Assembly (NCBI RefSeq): GCF_018613195.1
Contig: NZ_JAGGQQ010000007.1
Span: 1-64,000 of the forward strand
Direction: 5' to 3'
Length of the DNA: 64,000 nt
Source of the DNA: Bacillus sp. ISL-45
GTDB taxonomy: Bacteria > Bacillota > Bacilli > Bacillales > Cytobacillaceae
Below, one piece after another: positions 44,392 to 53,129 of the stretch. Numbering within the stretch: position 1 is the stretch's first letter; every line of letters starts with the position of its first letter. The notes under the pieces were generated by a model. It was not told where the DNA came from. It made no database searches and saw only the letters and a program-made list of their open reading frames with translations. Position numbers and translations under genes: made by a program.

Positions 44392-45612
44392 TTATCGCAT
44401 ATTATGCCTTGAAGCTGAATCCTTTAGTACTTGTAAAAACTGCTCTCCTGTTTTGTAGTCTGCAGAATTCAGGATGAACTGCTTTGCCGCTGACAGGCAA
44501 ATTCTCTCCGCTGTAACACGCTGCTTTTCATCAGCAATCGTCGTCAAATCCTTCACCTTTGCCAACCCTGCAATACGTCGTGTCATCTCCATTCCGGTTA
44601 CGGACGCTGTATCCTGAAGGACAGAATCCAGATACCAGCGGTCGAAGCCCTGCTCCTTTGCCATGACGTCTGTGACATTGTCCTTCCAGCTAGCCAGGAA
44701 TTTTTCCGCAAAAAGGTTCACCGTATCTTTAATCGTTTCCTCAAGCCAGGAAACATACTTCTTATCAGCGTTTGTTACATATGCACGCGACCAGGCGAAC
44801 ATCAGGTTGGCCACTACGTTTCCAGCGTCATAGCCCATTGGTCCGTAAAACGCGAATTCAGGATCGATCACTTTTGTAGAATCTTCTTTTACAAAAACAG
44901 AACCTGAATGCAAATCACCATGCACAAGGGCCTGGGCATTGGTCATGAAAGCAAATTTCAGCTTTGCAGCTTCAAATCGCAATTTATCATCGCCATATAT
45001 ATTCTCTTCAATCCATTCCTTATTGGCCGGGAACAGATCATTTCGGCTGTTATGGTCCGTAAAAGGTTCAGAGTATACAAGGTCCTCGGAAATTTCACAC
45101 AATTCAGGGTTGATATAGTCCTGGACAAGCGCCTTCTTCGCCTTATGCTCCATGACCACATCCGATGTCAGCAGAAGCGTATTGACCATGAAAGTCGTCA
45201 GGTCATCCGCAAGCTTCGGGAAAATACCGCCTTCATTAAGCGCTGTACGCAGGATTGTATGATCAGAAAGATCCTCCATCACACAGCAGTTCATTACATC
45301 ATCAAATAGGTATACATCAGGAACCAATCCTGGTGCCAGCTCACCCTCAAGCTGAAGCACATTGGACTCAATCCTGATCCGGTTTGTAGACAGCTTGAAC
45401 TCATCGGAAATCCTCGCTGTATCACCAGCCTGCTTCACAATCAAAGATTTACCCGATTTCCCATCAATGACACGAAAAACATAATTCAGATTGCCATCCC
45501 CAATTTCCTTACAGCTCAATTCAGCATCTTTATCAAAAAAATTGGTCTTTTCCTTCACATATGAAATGACCTCATCAGCGTTCATCAAAAAATAAGTATT
45601 AAAATCAGACAT
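44392..45612 (-). CDS. mtnK: S-methyl-5-thioribose kinase
   Basis: 406 residues. Kinase of the choline/aminoglycoside kinase fold: [18 protein letters not shown] near the N-terminus, catalytic loop [14 protein letters not shown] near 232-245, and [23 protein letters not shown]. It phosphorylates 5-methylthioribose for methionine salvage or its variants. SD AAGGGGAAGG precedes the ATG. The next enzyme of the usual route (MtnA isomerase) is not in the window, and no SAM riboswitch pattern was found upstream. Confidence 0.95.
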   Translation of the reverse strand: MSDFNTYFLMNADEVISYVKEKTNFFDKDAELSCKEIGDGNLNYVFRVIDGKSGKSLIVKQAGDTARISDEFKLSTNRIRIESNVLQLEGELAPGLVPDVYLFDDVMNCCVMEDLSDHTILRTALNEGGIFPKLADDLTTFMVNTLLLTSDVVMEHKAKKALVQDYINPELCEISEDLVYSEPFTDHNSRNDLFPANKEWIEENIYGDDKLRFEAAKLKFAFMTNAQALVHGDLHSGSVFVKEDSTKVIDPEFAFYGPMGYDAGNVVANLMFAWSRAYVTNADKKYVSWLEETIKDTVNLFAEKFLASWKDNVTDVMAKEQGFDRWYLDSVLQDTASVTGMEMTRRIAGLAKVKDLTTIADEKQRVTAERICLSAAKQFILNSADYKTGEQFLQVLKDSASRHNMR

Positions 45613-45768
45613 GTAGTCCTTCCCCTTTCCCGCGAAAACAATTATGAAAATCTTTTAAAAATTATTATAGCTTAACAGTGTATTTCGACGCACTAAAAAA
45701 TACTTCCAACAGAGAAATGCGGAGGCGACTGCCCAACTCCGGCAACAAAGTTTGCTAAAAGGCCCATT

Positions 45769-45801
45769 CTAAAAGAAGAAGGCTACTCGCCTTCTTTTTC
45801 A
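45769..45801 (-). terminator. Hairpin terminator downstream of the histidine kinase
   Basis: AAGAAGGC-gagta-GCCTTCTTCTTTT on the minus strand, about 120 bases behind the kinase stop. The rest of 45613-45919 holds no gene that I can see. Confidence 0.65.
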
Positions 45802-45919
45802 GATACAATTTCTTTATACTGGACTCCACTTGTCAGATAGAGCCCTCCTATCGGACACTTTCTCTCGCTTTTGCCTTCCGTTTGGCCGATAGAGCCCTTC
45901 TTTACGGATATATTCTCAG

Positions 45920-47155
45920 TTACTCGCATGGCAGCAGGATCGTAAATGTGGTGCCTTTTCCTTCTTCACTTTCGACATTGATTTTTCCTCTCATCCTCTG
46001 GATGATATCAAAGGAAATCATCATTCCGAGACCTGTACCTTTTTCTTTTGTCGAGTAGTAAGGGTGGCCGAGTCTGCCGAGCTGTTCTTTATTCATGCCG
46101 ACGCCCTCATCACGGAATTGGATTCTTACATTTTCCCTGTCCACCTTGGCGATGATGTAGATGCTTCCACCTGCGGGCATTGCTTCAATGCCATTTTTCA
46201 GGATATTGATAAAAACCTGCCTGATTTCATGGGCATCGCCTTTGATACAAAGGTCCTTATCAATCGCCGCTACCAATTCTGTATTGGCAAGATGGGAATA
46301 GGATCTCATGAAATCAATCGTTTCTTTTAAGAGTTCACTTAGATTTATTTTTGCCATGGTGCCTGTATTTGGTTTGGCCAAAGATAAAAAATTGTCAATG
46401 ATTGTCTGGGTACGATCAAGCTCTTGAAGTGAAATTGAGATAAAGAGATTCTGGTTGTCATTCAAATTCCTCTCCCCTTGAAGGACTTGCATAAATCCTC
46501 TGATTGTCGTCATTGGATTGCGAATCTCATGGGCAACCGATGCAGCCAGCTGGCTGATGGCTGAGAATTTCTCAGCCTTGTGAAGCTCATGCATCAATTT
46601 CCGCTGTAAATTGGTCATTTCAATGATATAAATGGATACCGATAGCGCAACGAAAGATACGATTGAAAATACAAGCAAATACAGGTAATCCCCCGCTTGG
46701 CCGGCGTTAACCATTGCCGTGAGTCTTGTCGTTGTGATTAGGCCATAAACAAAGAGGCCAAGCGCGATTTTTTTGTTAACAGTTGTACTTTTATATACTC
46801 TTTCAATCAAAAAAAATAAAATCAATATGACGATATAATTCACGGACGTGACGGGAAGCTTGTCAATCCCAACAAACCCCTGCAATAACAACAGGACAGC
46901 CACAAGCAAAAAGCTATCCGTCCTGCTTAGATAAAAAAAGGCAATGAAAACAGGGATCAGCTTCAAGTCGAATTCCAACCCGCCATGAAATCTTACAGGC
47001 AATGCCATGGTCATCAACAGTGCTGCTAAAATCGCCATTTTAAAGACTTGCTTCTTATATACCGAACGTTTTTGCATCCATAGAAAGTTATACATGAAAC
47101 CGAGTGATAATATAATTGAAAAATGCAGAATCAAATCTTTTACAAACTCTACCAT
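45920..47155 (-). CDS. Membrane sensor histidine kinase, sporulation KinB-like
   Basis: 411 residues. The N-terminal 190 residues form five or six membrane helices of the 5TM/LYT sensor type; then the H-box VAHEIRNPMTTIRGFMQVL near 207-225 with the phosphoacceptor His, N-box NILKNGIEAMP, G1 FRDEGVGMN, F-box and G2 KGTGLGMMISFDII. This is the layout of KinB, which feeds phosphate to Spo0F. No response regulator gene is adjacent (orphan kinase), as is usual for sporulation kinases. Signal sensed unknown. Confidence 0.87.
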   Translation of the reverse strand: MVEFVKDLILHFSIILSLGFMYNFLWMQKRSVYKKQVFKMAILAALLMTMALPVRFHGGLEFDLKLIPVFIAFFYLSRTDSFLLVAVLLLLQGFVGIDKLPVTSVNYIVILILFFLIERVYKSTTVNKKIALGLFVYGLITTTRLTAMVNAGQAGDYLYLLVFSIVSFVALSVSIYIIEMTNLQRKLMHELHKAEKFSAISQLAASVAHEIRNPMTTIRGFMQVLQGERNLNDNQNLFISISLQELDRTQTIIDNFLSLAKPNTGTMAKINLSELLKETIDFMRSYSHLANTELVAAIDKDLCIKGDAHEIRQVFINILKNGIEAMPAGGSIYIIAKVDRENVRIQFRDEGVGMNKEQLGRLGHPYYSTKEKGTGLGMMISFDIIQRMRGKINVESEEGKGTTFTILLPCE

Positions 47156-47393
47156 TGCATCCCCCGGAAATTTCCATTTTATGAATATATACCTATATGG
47201 TTATTATCTACTTCCTGTATGGATACTTCAATGGAAAATTCAGATTTTTCTACAAAACTATATCATTTTATCAAACAATAAAGGGTGTTATCGGCATTTT
47301 CAGTTTATTTCTAAGGACACTCTATTTGATTTGGATTATGTACCCTACTTTTGATCGTGCAGGCAACAAAGTTTATGAACAGAAAAAAATTTT

Positions 47394-47482
47394 AACAGCG
47401 GCTGTAAAAGGTATGCTATAATAAAAACAACCATTGCTTTACCGCATTAAACCCCACTCATTATGAGCGGGGTTTTTTTACT
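47394..47482 (+). ncRNA. Possible short transcript: extended -10 promoter followed by a terminator
   Basis: TGCTATAAT (47414-47422) is an extended -10 element; a -35-like TTAACA lies slightly too far upstream. Only about 25 bases after the expected start comes the strong terminator AAACCCCACTCAT-t-ATGAGCGGGGTTTTTTT (47451-47480). No gene lies between. The neighbouring genes run the other way. Confidence 0.35.
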
Positions 47483-47505
47483 GATTTTTTTATTCCTGGA
47501 CATAA

Positions 47506-47540
47506 AAAAACAAGCTCTGATGACTCAGAGCTTGTTTGTA
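47506..47540 (-). terminator. Terminator of the cold-shock gene
   Basis: Minus-strand AACAAGCTCTGA-gtca-TCAGAGCTTGTT followed by TTTTTT. Confidence 0.88.
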
Positions 47541-47555
47541 TGGGCTAATCCGTTA

Positions 47556-47756
47556 TTATAGTTTTGTAACGTTAGCTGCTTGTGGTCCACGAGCACCTTG
47601 CTCAACGTCGAAAGAAACTTCTTGGCCTTCTTCAAGAGTCTTGAAGCCTTCGCCTTGGATAGCTGAGAAGTGTACGAATACGTCTTCTCCACCTTCGCGC
47701 TCGATGAATCCGAAACCTTTTTCTGCATTAAACCATTTTACTTTACCGTTTTCCAT
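47556..47756 (-). CDS. Cold-shock protein (CspB/CspD family)
   Basis: 66-residue single cold-shock domain. RNP1 is KGFGFIE and RNP2 is VFVHF, the single-strand RNA/DNA binding motifs. It probably acts as an RNA chaperone. The leader (47757-47873) and promoter are shared in design with the second gene at 60421. SD AGGAGG lies directly behind a small GTGTG/CACAC hairpin. Confidence 0.96.
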   Translation of the reverse strand: MENGKVKWFNAEKGFGFIEREGGEDVFVHFSAIQGEGFKTLEEGQEVSFDVEQGARGPQAANVTKL

Positions 47757-47906
47757 TTTTGTTGCCTCCTAGTGTGATATCCACACAATTTGTTACTATT
47801 CTTGTCTCAGTGATATCTAGGCGAATCAAGCAGTGCATGTTCTTTCCTTACATACCGAACAAAAATAATTCTTCCTAAGAATAACAGAATTAAAAGGATA
47901 GTGCAA
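47757..47906 (-). promoter_or_regulatory. Promoter and structured leader of cold-shock gene 1
   Basis: Minus-strand TTGCAC (47901-47906), 17-base spacer, TATTCT (47878-47883), then a 117-base leader that opens with AAGAATTATTTTTGTTCGGT and ends with TTGTGTGG-ata-TCACACTAGGAGG, a hairpin just before the SD. Both blocks recur ahead of the gene at 60421. Confidence 0.8.
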
Positions 47907-48027
47907 GCATTAAGGAATTTTCCAAAAATAGGGTTTTATAAATAAACGTACTAAAGACCATAATGGAATAACAATAGTGAGCCAGAAAATGTGGTATAAT
48001 GAAGAGAACATGAAAGGGCGTGGGTAA

Positions 48028-48201
48028 TTGAAGAGCGCAAGCAACCTTTACAAAACAGGTCAAATGGTCAATATTAAAGAATCCGGTGAAACAGTGACAA
48101 TCATGAAATCCCAATATGTGAAAAACATGAAAAGATATTCATACACTGTAAAAGAATATCCGAGCACCTTTTATTTTGAGGAAGAACTGACGAAAATCTA
48201 G
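48028..48201 (+). CDS. Small conserved-looking protein, 57 residues
   Basis: TTG start with AAAGGG upstream; the product begins MKSASNLYKTGQMVNIKESG and contains MKSQYVKNMKRYSYTVKEYPSTFYFEEEL. Codon use looks coding. A near-consensus extended -10 TGGTATAAT (about 47992-48000) is just ahead, and a G-T-rich hairpin with TTTTTT follows the stop. I do not recognise the family; likely soluble and basic. Confidence 0.7.
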   Translation: MKSASNLYKTGQMVNIKESGETVTIMKSQYVKNMKRYSYTVKEYPSTFYFEEELTKI

Positions 48202-48227
48202 AAGCTGGGATTCCTGGCTTTTTTCTT
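48200..48227 (+). terminator. Terminator of the 57-residue gene
   Basis: AAGCTGGG-att-CCTGGCTT with TTTTTC, beginning at the stop codon. A second, stronger hairpin AAAGCGTGC-gccgttta-GCACGCTTTTTT follows at 48273-48303. Confidence 0.7.
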
Positions 48228-48495
48228 TGTTTTGCTTTTCCGCTCCAGCTTTAAATTAGAAAGATCCCACCAAAGCGTGCGCCGTTTAGCACGCTTTTTT
48301 ATTTCCCCTTCCAATCCTCCTTGCTCATTAATTACTTTTTTCCTATATAACCCAACTTTCCAAAGATTAAACTCTATCCAAACTACTTATTTAGGATCTC
48401 GAAATTTGTCTATAAAATGGGCATCTTACTCTATTAATTGTTTTTACAATATTCCGTAAAATAGAGGGGAATCCAGAATAATAGGAGGAATGACA

Positions 48496-49560
48496 ATGAC
48501 ATTGAAAAAGAAGGTATTATCCGTATCTTTATCAAGCATGATGGCATTTGGCGCGGTGACAGCGGTAGCCCTGCCTGCAGGTGCAGTCGGGAATGGACCG
48601 AGTGCCGGAAATGGATCCGTACAAACATCGATTTTGCATACATATGAAAGTTTAGTAGATTATCTAAAAACTCAGGATGCCAAACAAGAGGCAATGGAGC
48701 TCGAAGTCATTGGCCAGACAGTCAAGGGCCGCGATATTCACATGGCAAAGTATATTTCAAACCCGGAAAATCCAACGATATTGTTCCTGACGCAGCAGCA
48801 TGGAAATGAGCAGCTGACAACAGAGGGTGCGCTTGAGTTCATCAAGCATTTAGGTACTGGTAAAACTAGTGATGTACTTGATAATGTGAACATCCTTGTA
48901 ATTCCGATGCTGAACGCTGACGGAGCAATGGGCGATGTCGACTTCTCGCTTGAAGATTACCATGCTGATGGCGACCGTCACCTGACACGTTACAATGCGA
49001 ACGAGGTTGACCTTAACCGTGAGCATGCCAAGCAAACGAGCGAGATGGAACCAGAGGCACGCGCGCTTCACGAGAATGTTTTTGCCAAATATGATATCGA
49101 TTACATGATCGATCTTCATCACCAGGGCACTCTCAGTGAAACAGATGGTGAACTTGTTTCTGGATCGATTCTTTATCCTACAAATGAAAATGTGAAGCCA
49201 GAGGTGCTTGAAGGCTCAAAGAAGCTTGGTGCAGTCGTATACAATGCGCTTGAGGATACCGGCTGGGGTCATATTGGCAAATATCGCGGCGGTACCGGTG
49301 AGAACATTGGCCGTAACGGAGCGGCTGTCCGCTATGACATCTCGACTCTATTATTCGAAATGCGCGGTATGTCCGATCATTATTACGAGCCATATGCGCT
49401 AGGCCAGAAGAGCAACGGCTATCTGATCAAGCAGACCATTACTACTTTGGATGCGGCCGTCAGAGCCATTGCAGATGACTCTATCGAAACAATGGATACT
49501 AGCTTCTGGGATACCCTTCCTTACCAGACAAACAGACAGAGTGAAGAAGCCGACGAATAG
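48496..49560 (+). CDS. Secreted M14 family zinc carboxypeptidase
   Basis: About 354 residues with a signal peptide (KKKVLSVSLSSMMAFGAVTA, likely cut after ALPAGA). Zinc ligands: HGNE near residue 96 (HxxE) and the later His in MIDLHHQG near 210; the catalytic Glu lies in TLLFEMRGMS near 297. It would trim peptides outside the cell. The ATG at 48496 is chosen because AGGAGG is seven bases upstream; an ATG at 48490 is too close to it. Confidence 0.9.
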   Translation: MTLKKKVLSVSLSSMMAFGAVTAVALPAGAVGNGPSAGNGSVQTSILHTYESLVDYLKTQDAKQEAMELEVIGQTVKGRDIHMAKYISNPENPTILFLTQQHGNEQLTTEGALEFIKHLGTGKTSDVLDNVNILVIPMLNADGAMGDVDFSLEDYHADGDRHLTRYNANEVDLNREHAKQTSEMEPEARALHENVFAKYDIDYMIDLHHQGTLSETDGELVSGSILYPTNENVKPEVLEGSKKLGAVVYNALEDTGWGHIGKYRGGTGENIGRNGAAVRYDISTLLFEMRGMSDHYYEPYALGQKSNGYLIKQTITTLDAAVRAIADDSIETMDTSFWDTLPYQTNRQSEEADE

Positions 49561-49567
49561 AATTTTT

Positions 49568-49604
49568 ACAGTGTGATTCCCCGGCGGATCACACTGTTTT
49601 ATTT
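49568..49604 (+). terminator. Terminator of the M14 gene
   Basis: ACAGTGTGAT-tccccggcgg-ATCACACTGTTTTATTTT. Confidence 0.87.
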
Positions 49605-49695
49605 TCGTTGATTTTAAGAACACGACATTTATCGTATATAAGTGCCAACAGGTATTACGTAAGATTAAAGTAAAACCCTTACAGGAGGCTTGCCC

Positions 49696-51486
49696 ATGAG
49701 ATTATTCCATCGTGCACTAACTTTTATCCTCATCTTCAGCCTGTTCCCTGGACTTGGTTCTTCCCAGGCTTCTGCTTCAAGTAACGAATGGGAAGAGGCG
49801 ATTTACGACCGACCGGAGCAGTACTCAAGCTATACTACGAAAAAAGATGTTTTTATCACAATGAGGGATGGCATTATTTTAGTGGCGGATGTGCATTTGC
49901 CTGATGGTCAGGGTCCATTCCCGGTCATCCTGACACAAACTCCGTATAACAAGAATGTAAGCAGCACAGAAAACCTTAATGAATATTTTATTAAGCGCGG
50001 CTATGCCCATATTGTAGTCGATGTCCGAGGAACCGGCGCCTCACAGGGAGCTTGGGATTCATTCGGTGAAGCAGAACAGCGCGGTGGCAAGGAGCTTGTC
50101 GAATGGGCAGCAAGCCAGCCGTGGAGCAATGGCAAGGTTGGTTTGTACGGCTCCTCCTACCGCGCGATCAACCAGCTACTAACCGCTGCCCAGCAGCCTG
50201 AAGGACTGGAAGCCATTTTTCCGATTGTGCCGATGGGTGACATGTACCGCGACATCCTTATGTCCGGGGGATTGGTGAACACAGGATTCATTCCGCTCTG
50301 GCTCGGCCTTGTGACCGGCAGCGGCCTGCTCCCGCCTTCCTATACTCTGTCAGAACCAATCATGGGAACGACGGTTTTGTTAAACCATACAGGACAATTG
50401 CTCGGCTTTCCAGTCAGCACCCTGAGCTCCGCGATTACAGGCGGCGACTTCGCATACGATGGACCAGCCGCACAGCTGCGCTCTCCTCTGGCGGTTGCCG
50501 ATCAGATTGAAGTTCCCGCATTTTTCACCGGCGGACTTCATGACCTTTTCCAGCGCGGCACCCCGCTTCTTTATGAAAAATTAAAAGCGAATGGCGTCCA
50601 GACAAAGCTGCTGATGGGAAACTGGACACACGGAAACTATGGGAGCGCCTTGCCTGCCGACAATGTCCCTGCCCTCGACCAGCTGGCGTTACGATGGTTC
50701 GACCAATATTTGATGGGAATCAACACGAACATCAATAAAATTCCAGATGTCACTCAATATGTGCTGGGTGAAGATCGTTTCGAGGTCCAGCCAGGCTGGC
50801 CGCATCAGGAGGCGGCAGCTGAAAAGTTTTACCTCCGGAGCGGTAAATTGTTGACCAAGGATACCCCTTCCTATGCGGAGCCATCGAGCACAATGCTCCA
50901 GCAGCCGCTGAATGGTATCTGCTCAGGCAGCACGAACCAGTGGATGGCCGGAATTCCGGATGCCCTCCCATGCACCAAGGATAACAGGCTGACTGAAATG
51001 AGCGAGCTCACCTATACAACTGCACCGGTCAATGCTGACCTTCGCGTATCCGGGCCGATCGCCGCTAAGATTTTTGCCAAAACAACGGCACGTGAACTAG
51101 TTCTGTCAGTACGAGTAACAGATGTTGCGCCTGATGGTTCTTCTCGTGAAATTACTGCAGGCTGGCTTGCAGCTTCGCACCGGGCAGTCGACGAAAGCAA
51201 GAGCCGTTTCCTCGATGGTGAGAACATCCAGCCATGGCATCCATTCACGAGGGCTGCGGTACAAGAAGTCAAACCTTATGAAGTGATGGAGCTGGACGTC
51301 GAGATCTTTCCTAGCAACTTCGTCATCAAAGAAGGCCACAGACTTCGCGTCGCCATCGGGCCAAGCGACTTCCCGCACTCCATGTCGCCGGCACCGCAGC
51401 TGCTCAATCAGCTCGGCGGAATCGCGACGATATTGTCGAACTCAAAATACCCATCATCGATTGTGCTGCCGGTTGTGGGCGAGTGA
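49696..51486 (+). CDS. Secreted CocE/NonD family hydrolase (X-Pro dipeptidyl-peptidase-like)
   Basis: About 596 residues. Signal peptide (LFHRALTFILIFSLFPGLGS, cut near ASA). The alpha/beta hydrolase domain has MRDGIILVADVHLP and VDVRGTGASQGAWDSFG, nucleophile motif GLYGSSYRA near residue 155, and a His in MGNWTHGNYG near 315; the C-terminal jelly-roll domain (PSNFVIKEGHRLRVAIGPSDFPH) completes the CocE/X-Pro peptidase layout. Natural substrate (peptide or ester) unknown. ATG at 49696 has AGGAGG seven bases upstream. Confidence 0.9.
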   Translation: MRLFHRALTFILIFSLFPGLGSSQASASSNEWEEAIYDRPEQYSSYTTKKDVFITMRDGIILVADVHLPDGQGPFPVILTQTPYNKNVSSTENLNEYFIKRGYAHIVVDVRGTGASQGAWDSFGEAEQRGGKELVEWAASQPWSNGKVGLYGSSYRAINQLLTAAQQPEGLEAIFPIVPMGDMYRDILMSGGLVNTGFIPLWLGLVTGSGLLPPSYTLSEPIMGTTVLLNHTGQLLGFPVSTLSSAITGGDFAYDGPAAQLRSPLAVADQIEVPAFFTGGLHDLFQRGTPLLYEKLKANGVQTKLLMGNWTHGNYGSALPADNVPALDQLALRWFDQYLMGINTNINKIPDVTQYVLGEDRFEVQPGWPHQEAAAEKFYLRSGKLLTKDTPSYAEPSSTMLQQPLNGICSGSTNQWMAGIPDALPCTKDNRLTEMSELTYTTAPVNADLRVSGPIAAKIFAKTTARELVLSVRVTDVAPDGSSREITAGWLAASHRAVDESKSRFLDGENIQPWHPFTRAAVQEVKPYEVMELDVEIFPSNFVIKEGHRLRVAIGPSDFPHSMSPAPQLLNQLGGIATILSNSKYPSSIVLPVVGE

Positions 51487-51536
51487 TTTTTTCGAGTCAG
51501 CCTTTTGATGGCGGCAGGATGTTTTTTTAAAATAGG

Positions 51537-51720
51537 ACTGACTATGGGAGAAATATCATTTTTTACGATTAGGCTGCCAATGGTAGGGATTTCAATTTTT
51601 TAGATTAACCTGTCGATGGTGGAAATTTCAATTTTTCAGATTATCCTGTCGATGGTGGGGATTTCAATTTTTTAGATTATCCTGTCGATGGTGGGGATTT
51701 CATATTTAGATTACCCTGCC
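51537..51720. repeat. Tandem array D, 36-bp unit, about 6 copies
   Basis: Words of the type CCTGTCGATGGTGG recur at 51573 (variant), 51609, 51645 and 51681, spaced 36 bases, with decayed edge copies at 51537 and 51715. Each unit continues with GGATTTCAATTTTT(T/C)AGATTA. Lies between the CocE and NERD genes and runs into the terminator. Confidence 0.9.
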
Positions 51721-51742
51721 GACCGAGGGATCGGCAGGTTTT
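51713..51742 (+). terminator. Terminator behind array D
   Basis: CCTGCCGA-ccgaggga-TCGGCAGG followed by TTTTT. The 5' arm is made from the last unit of array D. Confidence 0.88.
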
Positions 51743-51813
51743 TATTGCCTTAAAATGTTCACTGGATTTTCGACCTTTTTTACATAAGAATATAAGGTGA
51801 AAGGATGTGGACT

Positions 51814-52719
51814 ATGATTCTAAAAAACCGTTATGAATCAGATGAATTGAAAATTATGAATCTCCTGGAACCACGAATGATTTTCACAGAAAAAGACAAG
51901 CAAAGACACTATAGCCTGAGGAAAGGCTACGAAGGCGAAGTCCAGTATGATGCCTGGATGAATGGGCTCGAAATCGAGAACCTGACTTTGAATGATTTGC
52001 TCCTCGAGATGAGCGGCACCACCTTCCAAGTTGATTCCAGTGTCATTACGCAGAATAAACTTCTTTTATTCGAGGTTAAAAATTACGAAGGTGACTACTA
52101 CTACGAGGACGGACGCCTCAAAATTATCAATGGCGAAGAAATTAAAGACCCTCTGCTCCAGTTAAAACGTAGTACCTCTCTGTTTCGCCAGCTGCTTTCC
52201 AGTCTCGGCTTTCATCTTGAAATTGAATCATATGTCTTATTCATCAACCCCGAGTTCACCCTGTACCAGGCCCCCAAGAATGCACCCATCATCTTACCCA
52301 GCCAACTGAACCGTTTTATGAAAAAATTGAATAAAAGACAATCCACACTGAACAACCTTCATAAGAAAGTTGCCGACAAGCTGCTTGAGTTGCATAAGGT
52401 GGATGATCCCTATAATCGAGTGCCAAAGTATGAGTATGAACAGTTAAAGAAGGGGATTGTTTGTTGGGAGTGTCATGCTTTTATTGAGGAGCCTATAGGA
52501 AGAAGCTTTACTTGTGAACATTGCGGTAGAAAAGAAAGTGTAGAATCCGCAATAATGCGGAACACCGATGTATTTAAGATCCTATTTCCGGATAAAAAGA
52601 TAACTACAACCGCAATCTATGATTGGTGTAATCATATCTTATCTAAAAAGACCATAAGAAGAGTGTTAACAAAAAATCTCATGCTTATTAGAAATAACAA
52701 ACTGAGCTATTTTAAGTAA
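51814..52719 (+). CDS. NERD domain protein with zinc ribbon
   Basis: About 301 residues. The NERD (nuclease-related) core is seen in LLFEVKNYEGDYYYEDGRLKI near residues 84-104, with the ExK catalytic-type pair; RKGYEGEVQYDAW near 40 is the conserved N-terminal helix. The C-terminal part has two CxxC pairs (CWEC, CEHC) forming a zinc ribbon. Nuclease activity is inferred only from the fold. GAAAGG nine bases upstream supports the ATG at 51814; an earlier ATG is at 51805. Confidence 0.85.
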   Translation: MILKNRYESDELKIMNLLEPRMIFTEKDKQRHYSLRKGYEGEVQYDAWMNGLEIENLTLNDLLLEMSGTTFQVDSSVITQNKLLLFEVKNYEGDYYYEDGRLKIINGEEIKDPLLQLKRSTSLFRQLLSSLGFHLEIESYVLFINPEFTLYQAPKNAPIILPSQLNRFMKKLNKRQSTLNNLHKKVADKLLELHKVDDPYNRVPKYEYEQLKKGIVCWECHAFIEEPIGRSFTCEHCGRKESVESAIMRNTDVFKILFPDKKITTTAIYDWCNHILSKKTIRRVLTKNLMLIRNNKLSYFK

Positions 52720-52755
52720 AAAATCTTGATTTGAATTACTTTGCTCTCCTACCCG

Positions 52756-53079
52756 TTCCCTTTCATGCTGGGGAGTCACTCCTTCGGGCTCTGAAATACC
52801 TTTTCCGGTCCCTTTCATGCTGGGGAGTCACTCCTTCGGGCACTGAAATACCTTTTCCGGTCCCTTTCAGGCTGGGGAGTCACTCCTTCGGGCTCTGACG
52901 CACCATTTCCGGTCCCTTTCAGGCTGGGGAGTCACTCCTTTGGGCACTGACGCACCATTTCCGGTCCCTTTCAGGCTGGGGAGTCACTCCTTTGGGCACT
53001 GACACATCTTTTCCGGTCCCTTTCAGGCTGGGGAGTCACTCCTTTGGGCACTGACACATCTTTTCCGGTCCCTTTCACT
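52756..53079. repeat. Tandem array E, 52-bp unit, 7 copies
   Basis: CCCTTTCA recurs so that TTTCA starts at 52761, 52813, 52865, 52917, 52969, 53021 and 53073, exactly 52 bases apart. Each unit has GGGGAGTCACTCC, which contains the palindrome GGAGT-c-ACTCC, and the older copies pair TTTCA with TGAAA. The right end abuts a coding-looking remnant without any gap. Confidence 0.95.
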
Positions 53080-53118
53080 GATGAATTAGTGGAAAATGAA
53101 GATTTGTTTGATTTTTAA
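53080..53118 (+). pseudogene. Possible C-terminal coding tail (transposase remnant?)
   Basis: Directly after array E one frame reads DELVENEDLFDF then stop. Its acidic make-up and position just before the TnsC-like fragment suggest the last codons of a TnsB-type gene whose body is gone. Too short to prove. Confidence 0.25.
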
Positions 53119-53129
53119 TTAAACTTTTT

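Noticed and set aside
45613-45919. SAM riboswitch upstream of mtnK
   Set aside because: The conserved AGAGGTGG, GGCAACC and AAGGTGCTA blocks are absent; only a short GC hairpin is present.
47197-47421. 74-residue plus-strand frame before the orphan terminator
   Set aside because: AT-rich, without an SD, and its end carries the extended -10 element; more likely non-coding.
52756-53079. Integron attC-like array
   Set aside because: Units are identical tandem copies with no gene between them and no integron integrase in the window.
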